Part shown: piece after piece, positions 19,069 to 27,385 of the stretch
How positions within the stretch are numbered: the first letter of the stretch is position 1
How the letters are laid out: each line of letters opens with the position of its first letter
Source of the DNA: Trujillonella endophytica
Lineage (GTDB): Bacteria; Actinomycetota; Actinomycetes; Mycobacteriales; Geodermatophilaceae
Reading direction: 5' to 3'
Assembly: GCF_019799905.1 (NCBI RefSeq)
Contig: NZ_JABGCI010000004.1
Location: forward strand, 1 to 64,000
Length of the DNA: 64,000 nucleotides
Program-made: the position numbers and the translations under genes
The notes under the pieces: model-generated
Told to the model about the DNA's origin: nothing
Seen by the model: only the letters and a program-made list of their open reading frames with translations
Database searches by the model: none

Positions 19069-19103
19069 CTGTGTCGATCGGTAACAGCTACTGTGGGACA
19101 CAG
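19069..19103. promoter_or_regulatory. Probable TetR operator between divergent genes
   Basis: CTGTGTC (19069-19075) is repeated in inverted form as GACACAG (19097-19103). The right half also forms its own palindrome CTGTG-GGA-CACAG (19091-19103). It is central in the 90-base gap between the TetR and diiron-oxygenase starts, where a TetR autoregulator usually binds. Confidence 0.55.
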
Positions 19104-19133
19104 CATCGCCCACCACTCCTCGGAGGAACGCCG

Positions 19134-20060
19134 ATGACCGCCACCCTGCCCGCCGCAGCCACCCCCCGGACGCCCACGCGGGCCACCGACCGCCAGGAGC
19201 TCTCCACCCGGCTGCTCGGGTCGGCGGCGAAGACGTCGTTCGACCCCACCGTCGACATCGACTGGGACGCGCCCGTCCCCGAGGACCTCTACGGTCTCTC
19301 GCCGGAGTGGTCGTCGCTGTACGGCACGCCGCTGTGGGAGGGCCTGACCGAGCAGCAGCGGGTGACGCTGACCATCCACGAGTACTGCTCGATCTCCGGC
19401 GTCGGCATCTGGTTCGAGTGCCTGCTCATGCAGCTGGTGCTCAAGGACGTCTACGGCGACGACCCGTCGCAGCCGCACGTGCAGTGGGCGCTGACCGAGA
19501 TCGCCGACGAGTGCCGGCACTCGGTGATGTTCGCGCGGACGGCGCAGACCTTCGGGGCGCCGTCCTACCAGCCGCCGCCCTCGATCCTGAGGCTCGGCAG
19601 GGCCTTCGCCGCCCGCGGCTCCGGCCCGGCGGCCTACGCGGCGATCCTGGTCGCCGAGGAGATCCTCGACATCTTCCAGCGCGATCTCATGCGCGACGAG
19701 CGGGTGCAGCCGCTGACCCGCGCGACGAGCCGCATCCACGTCGTCGAGGAGGCGCGGCACATGCGCTTCGCCCGGGACGAGGTCGCCCGCCGCACCCCGC
19801 AGCTGGGCCGATGGGCGCTGCGCCGGCACCGTACGGAGGTCGCCGCGGTGGCCGCGATCGTCGCCGACAACCTGGTCCAGCCCCAGGTCTACGCATCGGT
19901 GGGCCTGGACCCGCAGCAGGCCAAGGCCGCGGCCCGGGCCAACGCCCACCACCGGGCGAAGCTCCGCGAGGCGTCCTCGGGCCTGGTGTCGTTCCTGCGG
20001 GAGGTCGGCCTGGTCGGCGGGCCCTCGGAGCGGCTCTGGGAGCGCGCCGGCCTGGTGTAG
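19134..20060 (+). CDS. Diiron oxygenase of the AurF-like family
   Basis: This 308-aa ferritin-like helical protein has two metal motifs of the EXXH type: DECRH (about residue 125) and EEARH (about residue 205), with further acidic ligands in HEYC and VAEEILD. This matches p-aminobenzoate N-oxygenase-like proteins. The natural substrate is unknown. ATG at 19134 has GGAGGAA eight bases upstream. It is divergently paired with a TetR regulator, which suggests inducible expression. Confidence 0.85.
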   Translation: MTATLPAAATPRTPTRATDRQELSTRLLGSAAKTSFDPTVDIDWDAPVPEDLYGLSPEWSSLYGTPLWEGLTEQQRVTLTIHEYCSISGVGIWFECLLMQLVLKDVYGDDPSQPHVQWALTEIADECRHSVMFARTAQTFGAPSYQPPPSILRLGRAFAARGSGPAAYAAILVAEEILDIFQRDLMRDERVQPLTRATSRIHVVEEARHMRFARDEVARRTPQLGRWALRRHRTEVAAVAAIVADNLVQPQVYASVGLDPQQAKAAARANAHHRAKLREASSGLVSFLREVGLVGGPSERLWERAGLV

Positions 20061-20065
20061 TTCGC

Positions 20066-20123
20066 GGCCCCGCTGCAGGGGCCCGCCGCGAGCTCGCGAG
20101 CGGTGGGGGGCAGCGGGGTCCTT
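20066..20123 (-). repeat. 3'-end hairpin element, copy A
   Basis: On the minus strand, right after the stop of the rRNA methyltransferase, the sequence reads AAGGACCCCGCTGC, an inner palindrome CGCGAGCTCGCG, then GCAGCGGGGCC. GG-A-CCCCGCTGC pairs with GCAGCGGGGCC, leaving one bulged A. No U tract follows. It is nearly identical to copy D at 48459-48514. It also lies 3' of the convergent diiron-oxygenase gene, so it could terminate both. Confidence 0.85.
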
Positions 20124-20912
20124 CTACTGCGCCAGCTGCGTGGCGTAGAGGCAGATGGCGGCGGCCGCGGCGAGGTTGAGGCTCTCGGCCCGGCCGCGCA
20201 TGGGGATCCGCACCCGCGCGTCGGCCAGGGCGGCCAGCTCGGCGGGGACGCCCCGGGCCTCGTTGCCCAACAGCCACATCACCGGACCGGCGAGGGTGGG
20301 CCCCAGCGCGTCGAGGGAGGCCTCTCCCCCGCCGTCGGCGGCCAGCACGGTGACGCCGGCGGCCCGGACGGCGGGCAGCAGCTCGGCCAGCGGCGCGCCG
20401 CGGACGACGTCCACGTGGAAGACGCTGCCCGCGCTGGACCGCACCGCCTTGCCGCCGTAGGGGTCGGCCGAGCCGGCGCCGAACACCACGGCGCCGGCCC
20501 CGCAGGCGTCCGCGGTGCGCAGCACGGTCCCGGCGTTGCCCGGGTCGTTGAGCCCGGCCAGCGCGACCGACAGCCGCGGCGGCGTGTCGAGCAGCCTCGC
20601 CGCGGGGACGTCGCGCAGCGCGCAGACGGCGACCAGCCCCTGCGGCGTCACGGTCTCCGAGAGTCCGGCTGCCGCCTTCTCCGTCACCAGCCGCACGGGC
20701 ACGCCGGCGCCGGCCAGCAGGTCGCCGGCGGCGGTCGCGGCGGCCTCGGTGGCGAACACCTCCCGGACGCCGTCCGGTGCCGTGGCCAGGGCCTCGCCCA
20801 CCGCCTGCCGGCCCTCGGCGAGGAAGAGCCCGGCGGCGTCCCGGCCGGTGCGGCGGGTGAGCTTGCGCGCGGCGGCGACCCGCGCCGACCGCTCGGTGAG
20901 CAGCTCGGTCAC
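20124..20912 (-). CDS. SpoU/TrmH-family RNA 2'-O-methyltransferase
   Basis: This 262-aa protein has an N-terminal substrate-binding domain (about residues 10-95, FLAEGRQAVGEAL) and a SPOUT knot domain. The three SpoU motifs are visible: LNDPGNAGTVLRTADACGAG (motif 1), WLLGNEARGVPAEL (motif 2) and IPMRGRAESLNLAAAAAICLY (motif 3). Target is probably 23S rRNA but could be tRNA. It lies downstream of rplT, the usual place of this family in Actinobacteria. GTG start at 20910-20912. Confidence 0.92.
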   Translation of the reverse strand: MTELLTERSARVAAARKLTRRTGRDAAGLFLAEGRQAVGEALATAPDGVREVFATEAAATAAGDLLAGAGVPVRLVTEKAAAGLSETVTPQGLVAVCALRDVPAARLLDTPPRLSVALAGLNDPGNAGTVLRTADACGAGAVVFGAGSADPYGGKAVRSSAGSVFHVDVVRGAPLAELLPAVRAAGVTVLAADGGGEASLDALGPTLAGPVMWLLGNEARGVPAELAALADARVRIPMRGRAESLNLAAAAAICLYATQLAQ

Positions 20913-21055
20913 GTCGTCGTCCCCACCGAGTGCGACGACGTCGGGGTCGTCGACCGCCGAGGGCCCCGAGTTCGTCGCACTCGCGTACGCGCCGACGCCG
21001 CCGGCGCCGACCCCGAGGGGGCGGTCACCGACGGCGTCGGGTGACGTGCTGGAAC

Positions 21056-21114
21056 GGCCATCTTGCGGGGTCCCGTGCCGAGCTCGCGAGGCATGGGGGC
21101 AGGGTGGTCCTTCG
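21056..21114 (-). repeat. 3'-end hairpin element, copy B
   Basis: Directly after the rplT stop on the minus strand the sequence reads AAGGACCACCCTGC, then CCTCGCGAGCTCGG, and closes with GCAAGATGGCC. GG-A-CCACCCTGC pairs with GCAAGATGGCC at 9 of 11 positions and keeps the bulged A. The loop half CTCGCGAGCTCG is shared with copies A and D, while the stem sequence differs. Confidence 0.7.
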
Positions 21115-21501
21115 TCAGGCGGCCTGCTCGCCGCCCGCCGGGGCGGCGGCGACGGCGGCGCGGGCGGTCTCCACCAGCGCGGCGAACGCGGCCGGCTCGT
21201 TGACGGCCAGCTCGGCCAGCACGCGGCGGTCGAGCTCGATGCCGGCGAGCTTGAGGCCCTGCATGAACCGGTTGTAGGTCATGTCGTTCAGGCGGGCCGC
21301 GGCGTTGATGCGGGTGATCCACAGCTTGCGGAAGTCACCCTTGCGCACCTTGCGGTCGCGGTAGTTGTAGGTCGCGGAGTGGAGGATCTGCTCCTTGGCC
21401 TTGCGGTACAGCCGGGACCGCTGGCCCCGGTAGCCGCTGGCGGCCTCGAGGGTCGTCCGGCGCTTCTTCTGGGCGTTGACCGCCCGCTTCACGCGTGCCA
21501 C
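21115..21501 (-). CDS. rplT: Large ribosomal subunit protein bL20
   Basis: This 128-aa basic protein binds 23S rRNA early in 50S assembly. [15 protein letters not shown] and [15 protein letters not shown] are the family N-terminus, and [13 protein letters not shown] is the conserved centre. The last 15 residues are an Ala-rich extension common in Actinobacteria. GTG start with AGGAG seven bases upstream. It is the last gene of infC-rpmI-rplT. Confidence 0.98.
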   Translation of the reverse strand: MARVKRAVNAQKKRRTTLEAASGYRGQRSRLYRKAKEQILHSATYNYRDRKVRKGDFRKLWITRINAAARLNDMTYNRFMQGLKLAGIELDRRVLAELAVNEPAAFAALVETARAAVAAAPAGGEQAA

Positions 21502-21536
21502 GTGAGAGCTCCTGTCTGTTCGTTACGGGACGGCGG

Positions 21537-21731
21537 TCAGATGCCGAGGAGCTTCTTGAGGTTCTTGGCGTCCGCCGGCGAGACGACCTGGTCGGAGTCC
21601 AGGCGACGCTTCCGCTGGCCCGACTTGTGGGCGAACTTGTGCTGGTTGTTCGCCTGCTCGTGCATGAGCTTGCCGGTGCCGGTGACGCGCACCCGCTTGG
21701 CCGTGCCCTTGTGGGTCTTCTGCTTCGGCAT
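21537..21731 (-). CDS. rpmI: Large ribosomal subunit protein bL35
   Basis: This 64-aa basic protein has the family start MPKQKTHKGTAKR and the FAHKSGQRKRRL block. It sits between infC and rplT in the universal order and is separated from each by short gaps (about 107 and 35 bases). Normal length. Confidence 0.98.
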   Translation of the reverse strand: MPKQKTHKGTAKRVRVTGTGKLMHEQANNQHKFAHKSGQRKRRLDSDQVVSPADAKNLKKLLGI

Positions 21732-21838
21732 GTCCTCGCCTGTCCTGTTTCGTCTGCGTGCGGGTGCGCGCGGCAGCGCGGGGCTGCCGCACGCGCCCGG
21801 TGGTCTCGGTCGTGCGGTCCTGCGAGCGGTGCAGGGGG

Positions 21839-22444
21839 TCAGGCGCTGGGCGCCTGCTCCGGCTCCTGCGCCCGGCTCTGCTCCGCCTTGGCCTCCCGGC
21901 CCTTGGCGGACTGTGCCGCCTGCTGCAGGGCCTGGGCGTTCCGGTGCGGGGCGATCACCATGACCATGTTCCGGCCGTCCTGCTTCGGGTTGGACTCGAC
22001 GACGCCCAGTTCGGACACGTCAGCAGCCAGCCGCTGCAGCAGGCGGTAGCCCATCTCCGGGCGCGACTGCTCGCGGCCACGGAACATCACGGTGATCTTG
22101 ACCTTGTCGCCGCCCTTGAGGAAGCGCTCGACGTGGCCCTTCTTGGTCTCGTAGTCGTGCGGGTCGATCTTGAGGCGCAGCCGCATCTCCTTGATGACGG
22201 TGAGCGCCTGGTTCCGCCGGGCCTCGCGGGCCTTCTGCGCGGACTCGTACTTGAACTTCCCGTAGTCCATCAGCTTGCAGACCGGCGGGCGGGCCATGGG
22301 CGCGACCTCGACGAGGTCGAGCTCGGAGTCCTGGGCCAGACGCAGTGCTTCGCCGATCGACACGATGCCGACCTGCTCGCCCTCGGGGCCGACCAGGCGG
22401 ACCTCGGGGACGCGGATACGGTCGTTGATGCGGGGCTCGGTGAT
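21839..22444 (-). CDS. infC: Translation initiation factor IF-3, ATC start
   Basis: This is a 201-aa IF-3. The N-domain begins (I/M)[18 protein letters not shown]. The linker and C-domain include GKFKYE and [15 protein letters not shown], and an Ala/Glu/Gln-rich tail ends the protein. The conserved N-terminus demands initiation at the ATC at 22442-22444, preceded by AGGAGAGG at ideal spacing. No ATG, GTG or TTG occurs in frame before the conserved block. IF-3 genes commonly use AUU/AUC/AUA starts so that IF-3 represses its own translation. A GTG at 22361-22363 would cut off 27 conserved residues. Confidence 0.96.
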   Translation of the reverse strand: MTEPRINDRIRVPEVRLVGPEGEQVGIVSIGEALRLAQDSELDLVEVAPMARPPVCKLMDYGKFKYESAQKAREARRNQALTVIKEMRLRLKIDPHDYETKKGHVERFLKGGDKVKITVMFRGREQSRPEMGYRLLQRLAADVSELGVVESNPKQDGRNMVMVIAPHRNAQALQQAAQSAKGREAKAEQSRAQEPEQAPSA

Positions 22445-22700
22445 GGCCTCTCCTCTGCTTCAGCATGGGAGGGCTCGCTCGCCGACTCCGGACGCCGGCA
22501 GACAGAAGGCCCCGCGAGCGAGTGCTCGACGGGGCCCACTGGCCGGTGGCGCACACACCCGGGGGTGGTGCGCGTCGCGGGCACCGACCGGGGTCGGTGC
22601 CTGCGAACCGGTGACCTGGACGCCCGGGGGGCGTCAGGTGGGAGCGGGCTCCTCTTGGTCAGCGGCCCGGGGCGGGGCCGCTGGGTGGTTCACGCGCCTC
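22445..22700 (-). promoter_or_regulatory. Structured infC leader
   Basis: The roughly 250 bases upstream of infC hold no supported gene but several perfect hairpins: AGCGGCCC/GGGCCGCT (22661-22682), GCACCGACC/GGTCGGTGC (22581-22600), and the terminator-like hairpin listed separately. Such a leader before infC-rpmI-rplT fits ribosomal-protein or attenuation control. An out-of-frame ATG (CTGAAGCAG...) 22 bases before the infC start could open a short leader reading frame. Confidence 0.6.
22497..22536 (-). terminator. Attenuator-like terminator in the infC leader
   Basis: On the minus strand GGCCCCG and CGGGGCC enclose a further paired stem (CGAG/CTCG), and the downstream bases TTCTGTCT give a partial U tract. 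It ends about 53 bases before the infC start, so it would stop transcription ahead of the operon unless an alternative fold forms. This is the most terminator-like structure in the window. Confidence 0.6.
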
Positions 22701-22766
22701 GTGTAGCGGGGAGGCACGCTCATGTTACAGCGTCCCGCCGGTGCTGGACATTCCCCCTCCCCCACC

Positions 22767-22838
22767 GGCCCCCTCGCAGGGGGCCGCACCGAGCGTGCGA
22801 GGTGTGGGGGGCGAGGGGGTCCTTCGTGGGGTCCTTCC
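22767..22838 (-). repeat. 3'-end hairpin element, copy C
   Basis: Immediately after the PH-domain gene stop (minus strand) the motif AAGGACCCC occurs twice (duplicated 5' end). The second copy continues GGACCCCCTCGC and closes with GCGAGGGGGCC. GG-A-CCCCCTCGC pairs perfectly with GCGAGGGGGCC with a bulged A. Compared with copy A, the stem bases have changed on both sides together, which supports a selected RNA or DNA hairpin. Confidence 0.8.
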
Positions 22839-23327
22839 TCAGTCGTCGTAGAGCAGCGGCAGGGGGGCCGGCTCCGCCGCCCGCACCTCGGCCAGCAGCG
22901 CCCGGAGGCCGTCGACGGCGCGGACGGCGTGCTCGCGGTCCGCTGCCTGGACCGCCAGCAGCGACACCTCGTCGCCGTTGGTGAGCAGCAGGCTGGCGAA
23001 CGAGGAGTGCCGGTCGAAGCGCACCGACCGCACCGCGGCCCACGGCAGCTCGTGGGTGACGAAGACGTTGCGCACCCGTACCCCGGACGCGTCCGCGTCG
23101 ATCCGGGACCGCCCGATCGTCAGGATGCCGGCGCCGAGGCACACGCCGATCCCGATGATCGCGACCTGGTCGGCCCAGCCGAACTGCACGACGCCGGTCG
23201 AGGAGCCGGGAAGGAGCAGGCCGACGACGGTCATGGCGACGACGACGGCCGCCGCCGCGAGCGCGCACACCAGCCGCAGGCGGCGGGGCACGGCGGAGAC
23301 GCGGACGGGGGCTCCGGTTGCGGGCAC
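22839..23327 (-). CDS. Membrane-anchored PH-like domain protein
   Basis: This 162-aa protein has two hydrophobic helices (about residues 18-42 and 52-72) followed by a small beta-rich domain: RIDADASGVRVRNVFVTHELPWAAVRSVRF. This is the pattern of bacterial PH (bPH) proteins common in Actinobacteria. Function unknown. GTG start. Divergent by 47 bases from the metallo-beta-lactamase-fold gene. The stop runs straight into hairpin element C. Confidence 0.8.
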   Translation of the reverse strand: MPATGAPVRVSAVPRRLRLVCALAAAAVVVAMTVVGLLLPGSSTGVVQFGWADQVAIIGIGVCLGAGILTIGRSRIDADASGVRVRNVFVTHELPWAAVRSVRFDRHSSFASLLLTNGDEVSLLAVQAADREHAVRAVDGLRALLAEVRAAEPAPLPLLYDD

Positions 23328-23374
23328 GGGTCCATCATCCCAGGCGCGGGCCGATCCCCTGGCACAGTGCGGGC

Positions 23375-24439
23375 GTGGACAGCGACGTCGAGATCACCGG
23401 GACCGCCCAGCGCGAGGCGTGGCTGGCCCGTGCGGTGCCGCCGGTGGAGCAGCTGCGCGAGGACCTGTGGTCGATCCCGGTCCCGATGCCGGACAACCCC
23501 CTGCGGTACGTGACCTCCTACGTGTTCGCGCTGGCCGGCGGAGGGCTCGGCATGGTGGACACCGGCTGGGACTCCGACGACGCGTGGACGTCGTTGCAGG
23601 AGGGCCTCACCGCGATCGGCGGCGACGTCACCGACGTGCGGGGCGTGCTGGTCACCCACATGCACGGCGACCACAACGGGCTGTCGGGCCGGGTCCGGGA
23701 CGCCTCCGGCGCGTGGGTGGCCATGCACCCGGCCGACGCCGCGATCGTGCGCGGCATGACCGGGACCGACGTCGAGCAGTGGATCCGCGACCAGACGGCG
23801 GTCATGGTGTCCCTCGGCGCCGACGAGCAGACGGCGGAGTCCGACGCACCTCCTCCCGAGCGGCTGTCCGGGCTGCGGCGTCAGGCGGTGCCCGACCGGC
23901 TCCTGGAGGACGGCGAGCTGGCGGACTTCCCCGGGTGGTCGCTGCGCGCCGTCCACACCCCGGGTCACACCCCCGGCCACCTCTGCTTCGCCGAGGAGCG
24001 CACCGGGCTGTTCCTGTCCGGGGACCACGTGCTGCCCCGGATCAGCCCCAACATCTCGGCGGGCCAGCGCCTCGAGGAGGACCCGCTGCGCGACTACCTC
24101 GCATCGCTGGCGTCGGTCGGCGACCGCGAGGAGCCGGCGGAGGTGCTGCCGGCGCACGAGTGGCGCTTCCGCGGCCTGGGGCTGCGCGCCCGGGAGCTGA
24201 CCCGCCACCACGAGCACCGGCTGACCGAGCTGCTCGACGCGATCCGCGCGCACCCGCACAGCACGCCGTGGGACCTCGCCGGGCACCTGACCTGGTCGCG
24301 GCCGTGGGAGCAGTACGCGAACGCGATGCGGATGTTCGCCGTCACCGAGACCGACGCGCACCTGCGGCTGCTGGCCAGCCGGGGCCTGGTCGTCGGCAGC
24401 GGCGGCACGGTGCAGACGTGGACGGTCGCCGTCCGCTGA
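23375..24439 (+). CDS. MBL-fold metallo-hydrolase
   Basis: This 354-aa protein has the zinc motif THMHGDHNG (about residue 92), a further ligand region TPGHTPGHLCF (about residue 190) and SGDHVLP, typical of metallo-beta-lactamase-fold hydrolases. The C-terminal 80 residues look like the winged-helix tail seen in glyoxalase/beta-lactamase-like proteins. Substrate unknown; a thioester or lactone is possible. GTG at 23375 is chosen because the conserved region begins soon after; no strong ribosome site is seen. Confidence 0.88.
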   Translation: MDSDVEITGTAQREAWLARAVPPVEQLREDLWSIPVPMPDNPLRYVTSYVFALAGGGLGMVDTGWDSDDAWTSLQEGLTAIGGDVTDVRGVLVTHMHGDHNGLSGRVRDASGAWVAMHPADAAIVRGMTGTDVEQWIRDQTAVMVSLGADEQTAESDAPPPERLSGLRRQAVPDRLLEDGELADFPGWSLRAVHTPGHTPGHLCFAEERTGLFLSGDHVLPRISPNISAGQRLEEDPLRDYLASLASVGDREEPAEVLPAHEWRFRGLGLRARELTRHHEHRLTELLDAIRAHPHSTPWDLAGHLTWSRPWEQYANAMRMFAVTETDAHLRLLASRGLVVGSGGTVQTWTVAVR

Positions 24440-24545
24440 CGGACCCCACGTGACCGGTCCCACTGCCGGCGTCGTCATCTGGACACATGCGCGCAACGCG
24501 GGTGCCCCACGATGGACGCCACGGGCACGACAACAGGGGGCGCGC

Positions 24546-25664
24546 TTGAGCGAGATGCTGCAGGGACCGGACGACGTCCTGCCACTGGCGGGGTACACGG
24601 TCGCGGTCACCGCAGCCCGCCGCAAGGAGGAGCTCGGCGCCCTGCTCGACCGCCGCGGCGCCCGCGTCCTCTACGCGCCGGCCATCCGGATCGTGCCGCT
24701 GTCGGACGACACCGAGCTCGTGGCCGCCACGCGGCAGGTGCTGTCCGCCCCCGTCGACCTCGTCGTCGCCACCACCGGCGTCGGGTTCCGCGGCTGGCTC
24801 GAGGCCGCCGACGCCTGGGACCTCCCCCTGGTCGACCACCTGCGCTCGGCGCGCGTGCTCGCCCGCGGACCCAAGGCGCGCGGCGCCATCCGCGGCGCGG
24901 GCCTGGTCGACGCCTGGTCGCCGGAGTCGGAGTCCTCGGCGGAGGTGCTCGAGCACCTGCTGTCCGGGCAGGAGGGGCCGATGGCCGGCCGCCGGATCGC
25001 CGTCCAGCTGCACGGGGACCCGCTGCCCGACCTGGTCGCCGGGCTGCGCGACACCGGCGCCGAGGTGCTCACCGTGCCGGTCTACCGCTGGGTGCTCCCC
25101 GAGGACGTCGCCCCGGTGCGGCGCCTCGTGGGCCAGGTCCTGGCCGGCGCGGTCGACGCGATCACCTTCACCAGCGCTCCCGCGGCCGCCAGCCTGCTCC
25201 AGGTGGCGGCCGAGCTCGGCTCGCACGACGAGCTCGTCGCCGCGATGCGCGACCGGGTGATGGCCGTCGCCGTCGGCTCGGTCACCGCCGGGCCGCTCGA
25301 GGCGGTCGGCGTCCCCACCTGGCAGCCCGAGCGGGCCCGGCTCGGCGCGCTGGCGCGCGAGGTGGTCGCCCGGCTGCCCGAGCGCGACCCGGTGCTCCGG
25401 CTGGGCGAGCTGACCCTGCAGGTCCGCGGCACGGCGGCGGTCGTCGACGGGCGGCTGATCGAGCTGGCCCCCGGTCCCATGGCGGTGCTGCGTGCGCTCG
25501 CGCGCCGCCCCGGTGTCGTCGTCGCCCGGCCCGAGCTGGTCGGCTGCCTGCCCGGCGGCGGCGACGAGCACGCCGTCGAGATGGCCGTGACCCGGCTGCG
25601 GGCGGCGCTGGGCCGGGGCGTCGTCGAGACGGTCGTCAAGCGCGGCTACCGCCTCCCGGTGTGA
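24546..25664 (+). CDS. HemD-like uroporphyrinogen-III synthase domain fused to a winged-helix DNA-binding domain
   Basis: This 372-aa protein has an N-terminal HemD-like domain (about residues 10-265: YTVAVTAARRKEELGALL, VVATTGVGFRGW, AITFTSAPAAASLL) and a C-terminal OmpR-type winged helix (about 280-372: LELAPGPMAVLRAL to VVKRGYRLPV). Relatives in mycobacteria and Streptomyces lie near nitrate/nitrite genes and act as nitrogen-assimilation regulators. Here narK is next and nirBD and narB are 5-11 kb away. The start is the TTG at 24546 after GGGGG; an ATG nine bases on is the alternative. Confidence 0.88.
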   Translation: MSEMLQGPDDVLPLAGYTVAVTAARRKEELGALLDRRGARVLYAPAIRIVPLSDDTELVAATRQVLSAPVDLVVATTGVGFRGWLEAADAWDLPLVDHLRSARVLARGPKARGAIRGAGLVDAWSPESESSAEVLEHLLSGQEGPMAGRRIAVQLHGDPLPDLVAGLRDTGAEVLTVPVYRWVLPEDVAPVRRLVGQVLAGAVDAITFTSAPAAASLLQVAAELGSHDELVAAMRDRVMAVAVGSVTAGPLEAVGVPTWQPERARLGALAREVVARLPERDPVLRLGELTLQVRGTAAVVDGRLIELAPGPMAVLRALARRPGVVVARPELVGCLPGGGDEHAVEMAVTRLRAALGRGVVETVVKRGYRLPV

Positions 25665-25683
25665 GAACGCCCCGTGCGCGTCC

Positions 25684-25770
25684 GTCGGACTGTGTGATCG
25701 GTCGGCCTCCGGCCGACACCGCGGCCAGGTGCCGCCGGAGCTGCGCTGAGCCCCGGCGGCACCGTCCGAC
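25684..25770. terminator. Nested hairpins between convergent hemD-like and narK genes
   Basis: GGTGCCGCCGG (25728-25738) pairs with CCGGCGGCACC (25753-25763). GTCGGCC/GGCCGAC (25701-25717) is a second hairpin, and outer arms GTCGGAC and GTCCGAC bracket the set. Placement between convergent genes suggests a bidirectional terminator. No U tract. Confidence 0.55.
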
Positions 25771-25799
25771 GTCGGGAGGTCCTCCGGACCCCCGCTCCG

Positions 25800-27197
25800 T
25801 CAGACGCCGGCCATCGGGGCGTCCCTGCGGAGGTAGACGACCCAGGTGACGACGAAGCAGACGGCGTAGAAGGCGATGAACGCGATGTAGGCGCCGTCGC
25901 CGCTGCCGGTGCTGAGGAACGACTGGCGGAAGGCCAGGTTCACCAGCACCCCGCCGAAGGCACCGACGGCGCCCGCGATGCCGATGAGGGCGCCGGACAT
26001 CCGCAGCGCCCGGCGGTCGGCGGCGACGGTGTCCTCGCCGCGGGCGACCGCCAGCTGCGCCTGCGTGCGGAAGATCGCCGGGATCATCTTGTAGGTCGAG
26101 CCGTTGCCGATGCCGCTGAAGACGAACAGCAGCACGAAGCCGACGACGAACAGCGGCAGCGACTCCACCTGGCTCGCCGTCAGCACCACGGACGCACCCA
26201 CGGCCATCGCCACGAAGTTCCAGAAGGTGATCCGGGCGCCGCCGAAGCGGTCGGCCAGCGAGCCGCCGAGCGGGCGGATCAGGCTGCCCAGCAGCGGGCC
26301 GAGCCAGGTCAGGTAGGCGGCCTTGAGCGGGGTGTCGAAGTCGACCGCGAACTGGTTCTGCAGCACCTGGCCGAAGGCGAAGCCGAACCCGATGAACGAG
26401 CCGAACGTGCCGATGTACAGGAACGACATGACCCAGGTGTGCGGCTCGCGCATGGCCTGGCGCATCGCCCGCGGCTGGTTGCGCGCCGACGTCAGGTTGT
26501 CCATCAGCAGCGAGGCGCCGACGGCGGCGACCACGATCAGCGGGATGTAGATCCACAGGATGATCCGGGGGTGTGCCGCGCCCGCGGTGGCGAGCACGAG
26601 CAGGCCGACCAGCTGGATCACCGGCACCCCGAGGTTCCCGCCGCCGGCGTTGAGGCCGAGCGCCCAGCCCTTGAGCCGGTCGGGGTAGAAGGCGTTGATG
26701 TTGGCCATCGAGCTGGCGAAGTTGCCGCCGCCGACGCCGGCCAGGCAGCTCACGACCAGCAGCGTGGCGTAGTCCACGCCGGGCTCCAGGACGATCGCGG
26801 TGGCGATCGTCGGGACGAGGAGCAGGGCGGCGCTGACGATCGTCCAGTTCCGGCCGCCGAACTTGGCGACGGCGAACGTGTAGGGCAGCCGCACGAACGC
26901 GCCCAGCGCCGTCGGCAGCGTGGTGAGCAGGAACTTCCCCGCCGGGTCGATGCCGAACACCGGCTCGGGCAGGAAGAGCACCAGCACCGACCACAGGCTC
27001 CAGATCGAGAAGCCGACGTGCTCGGAGAAGACGGAGAAGAAGAGGTTGCGGCGGGCGACGCCCTTGCCGGTGGACTCCCAGAACTGGACGTCCTCCGGGC
27101 GCCAGTCGTCGATCCACCGCCCGCCGCGGGGTGGCGCGTCGGTGACGGTCGGCGGCGGCGCGGGGACGGCGTCGCTGGGGCGGGTGGGTGCGGCCAT
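25800..27197 (-). CDS. narK: Nitrate/nitrite transporter, NarK/NNP family (MFS)
   Basis: This 465-aa twelve-helix major facilitator has the nitrate-porter signature AGVGGGNFASSMANI (about residue 160) and a second glycine-rich motif in SGIGNGSTYKMIP. These mark NNP nitrate/nitrite porters. A hydrophilic N-terminus of about 45 residues precedes the first helix. Start is the ATG at 27195-27197 without a clear ribosome site. It supplies substrate for the assimilatory nitrate and nitrite reductases encoded 3-9 kb away. Confidence 0.93.
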   Translation of the reverse strand: MAAPTRPSDAVPAPPPTVTDAPPRGGRWIDDWRPEDVQFWESTGKGVARRNLFFSVFSEHVGFSIWSLWSVLVLFLPEPVFGIDPAGKFLLTTLPTALGAFVRLPYTFAVAKFGGRNWTIVSAALLLVPTIATAIVLEPGVDYATLLVVSCLAGVGGGNFASSMANINAFYPDRLKGWALGLNAGGGNLGVPVIQLVGLLVLATAGAAHPRIILWIYIPLIVVAAVGASLLMDNLTSARNQPRAMRQAMREPHTWVMSFLYIGTFGSFIGFGFAFGQVLQNQFAVDFDTPLKAAYLTWLGPLLGSLIRPLGGSLADRFGGARITFWNFVAMAVGASVVLTASQVESLPLFVVGFVLLFVFSGIGNGSTYKMIPAIFRTQAQLAVARGEDTVAADRRALRMSGALIGIAGAVGAFGGVLVNLAFRQSFLSTGSGDGAYIAFIAFYAVCFVVTWVVYLRRDAPMAGV

Positions 27198-27385
27198 GGG
27201 GAGAAGGTGGCGGCAGCCCGTTCCCCGGCCGTTGCCGTCCGGATGAACTCGTGTTCCGTTTCCCTCACCGCGCCGGCCACGGGACCGTGAGGCGTGACCT
27301 GCACCACGGCCCGGCCCTGCCCCGCCGTGGTGAGACGGGCCGCCGCGGCGATGCGCCCGCTCGCCCGCCCCGGGATGATCACCGC

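Noticed and set aside
27198..27300. GlnR-type operator upstream of narK
   Set aside because: A GAAAC occurs, but the GTnAC half-site at the correct six-base spacing is not there.
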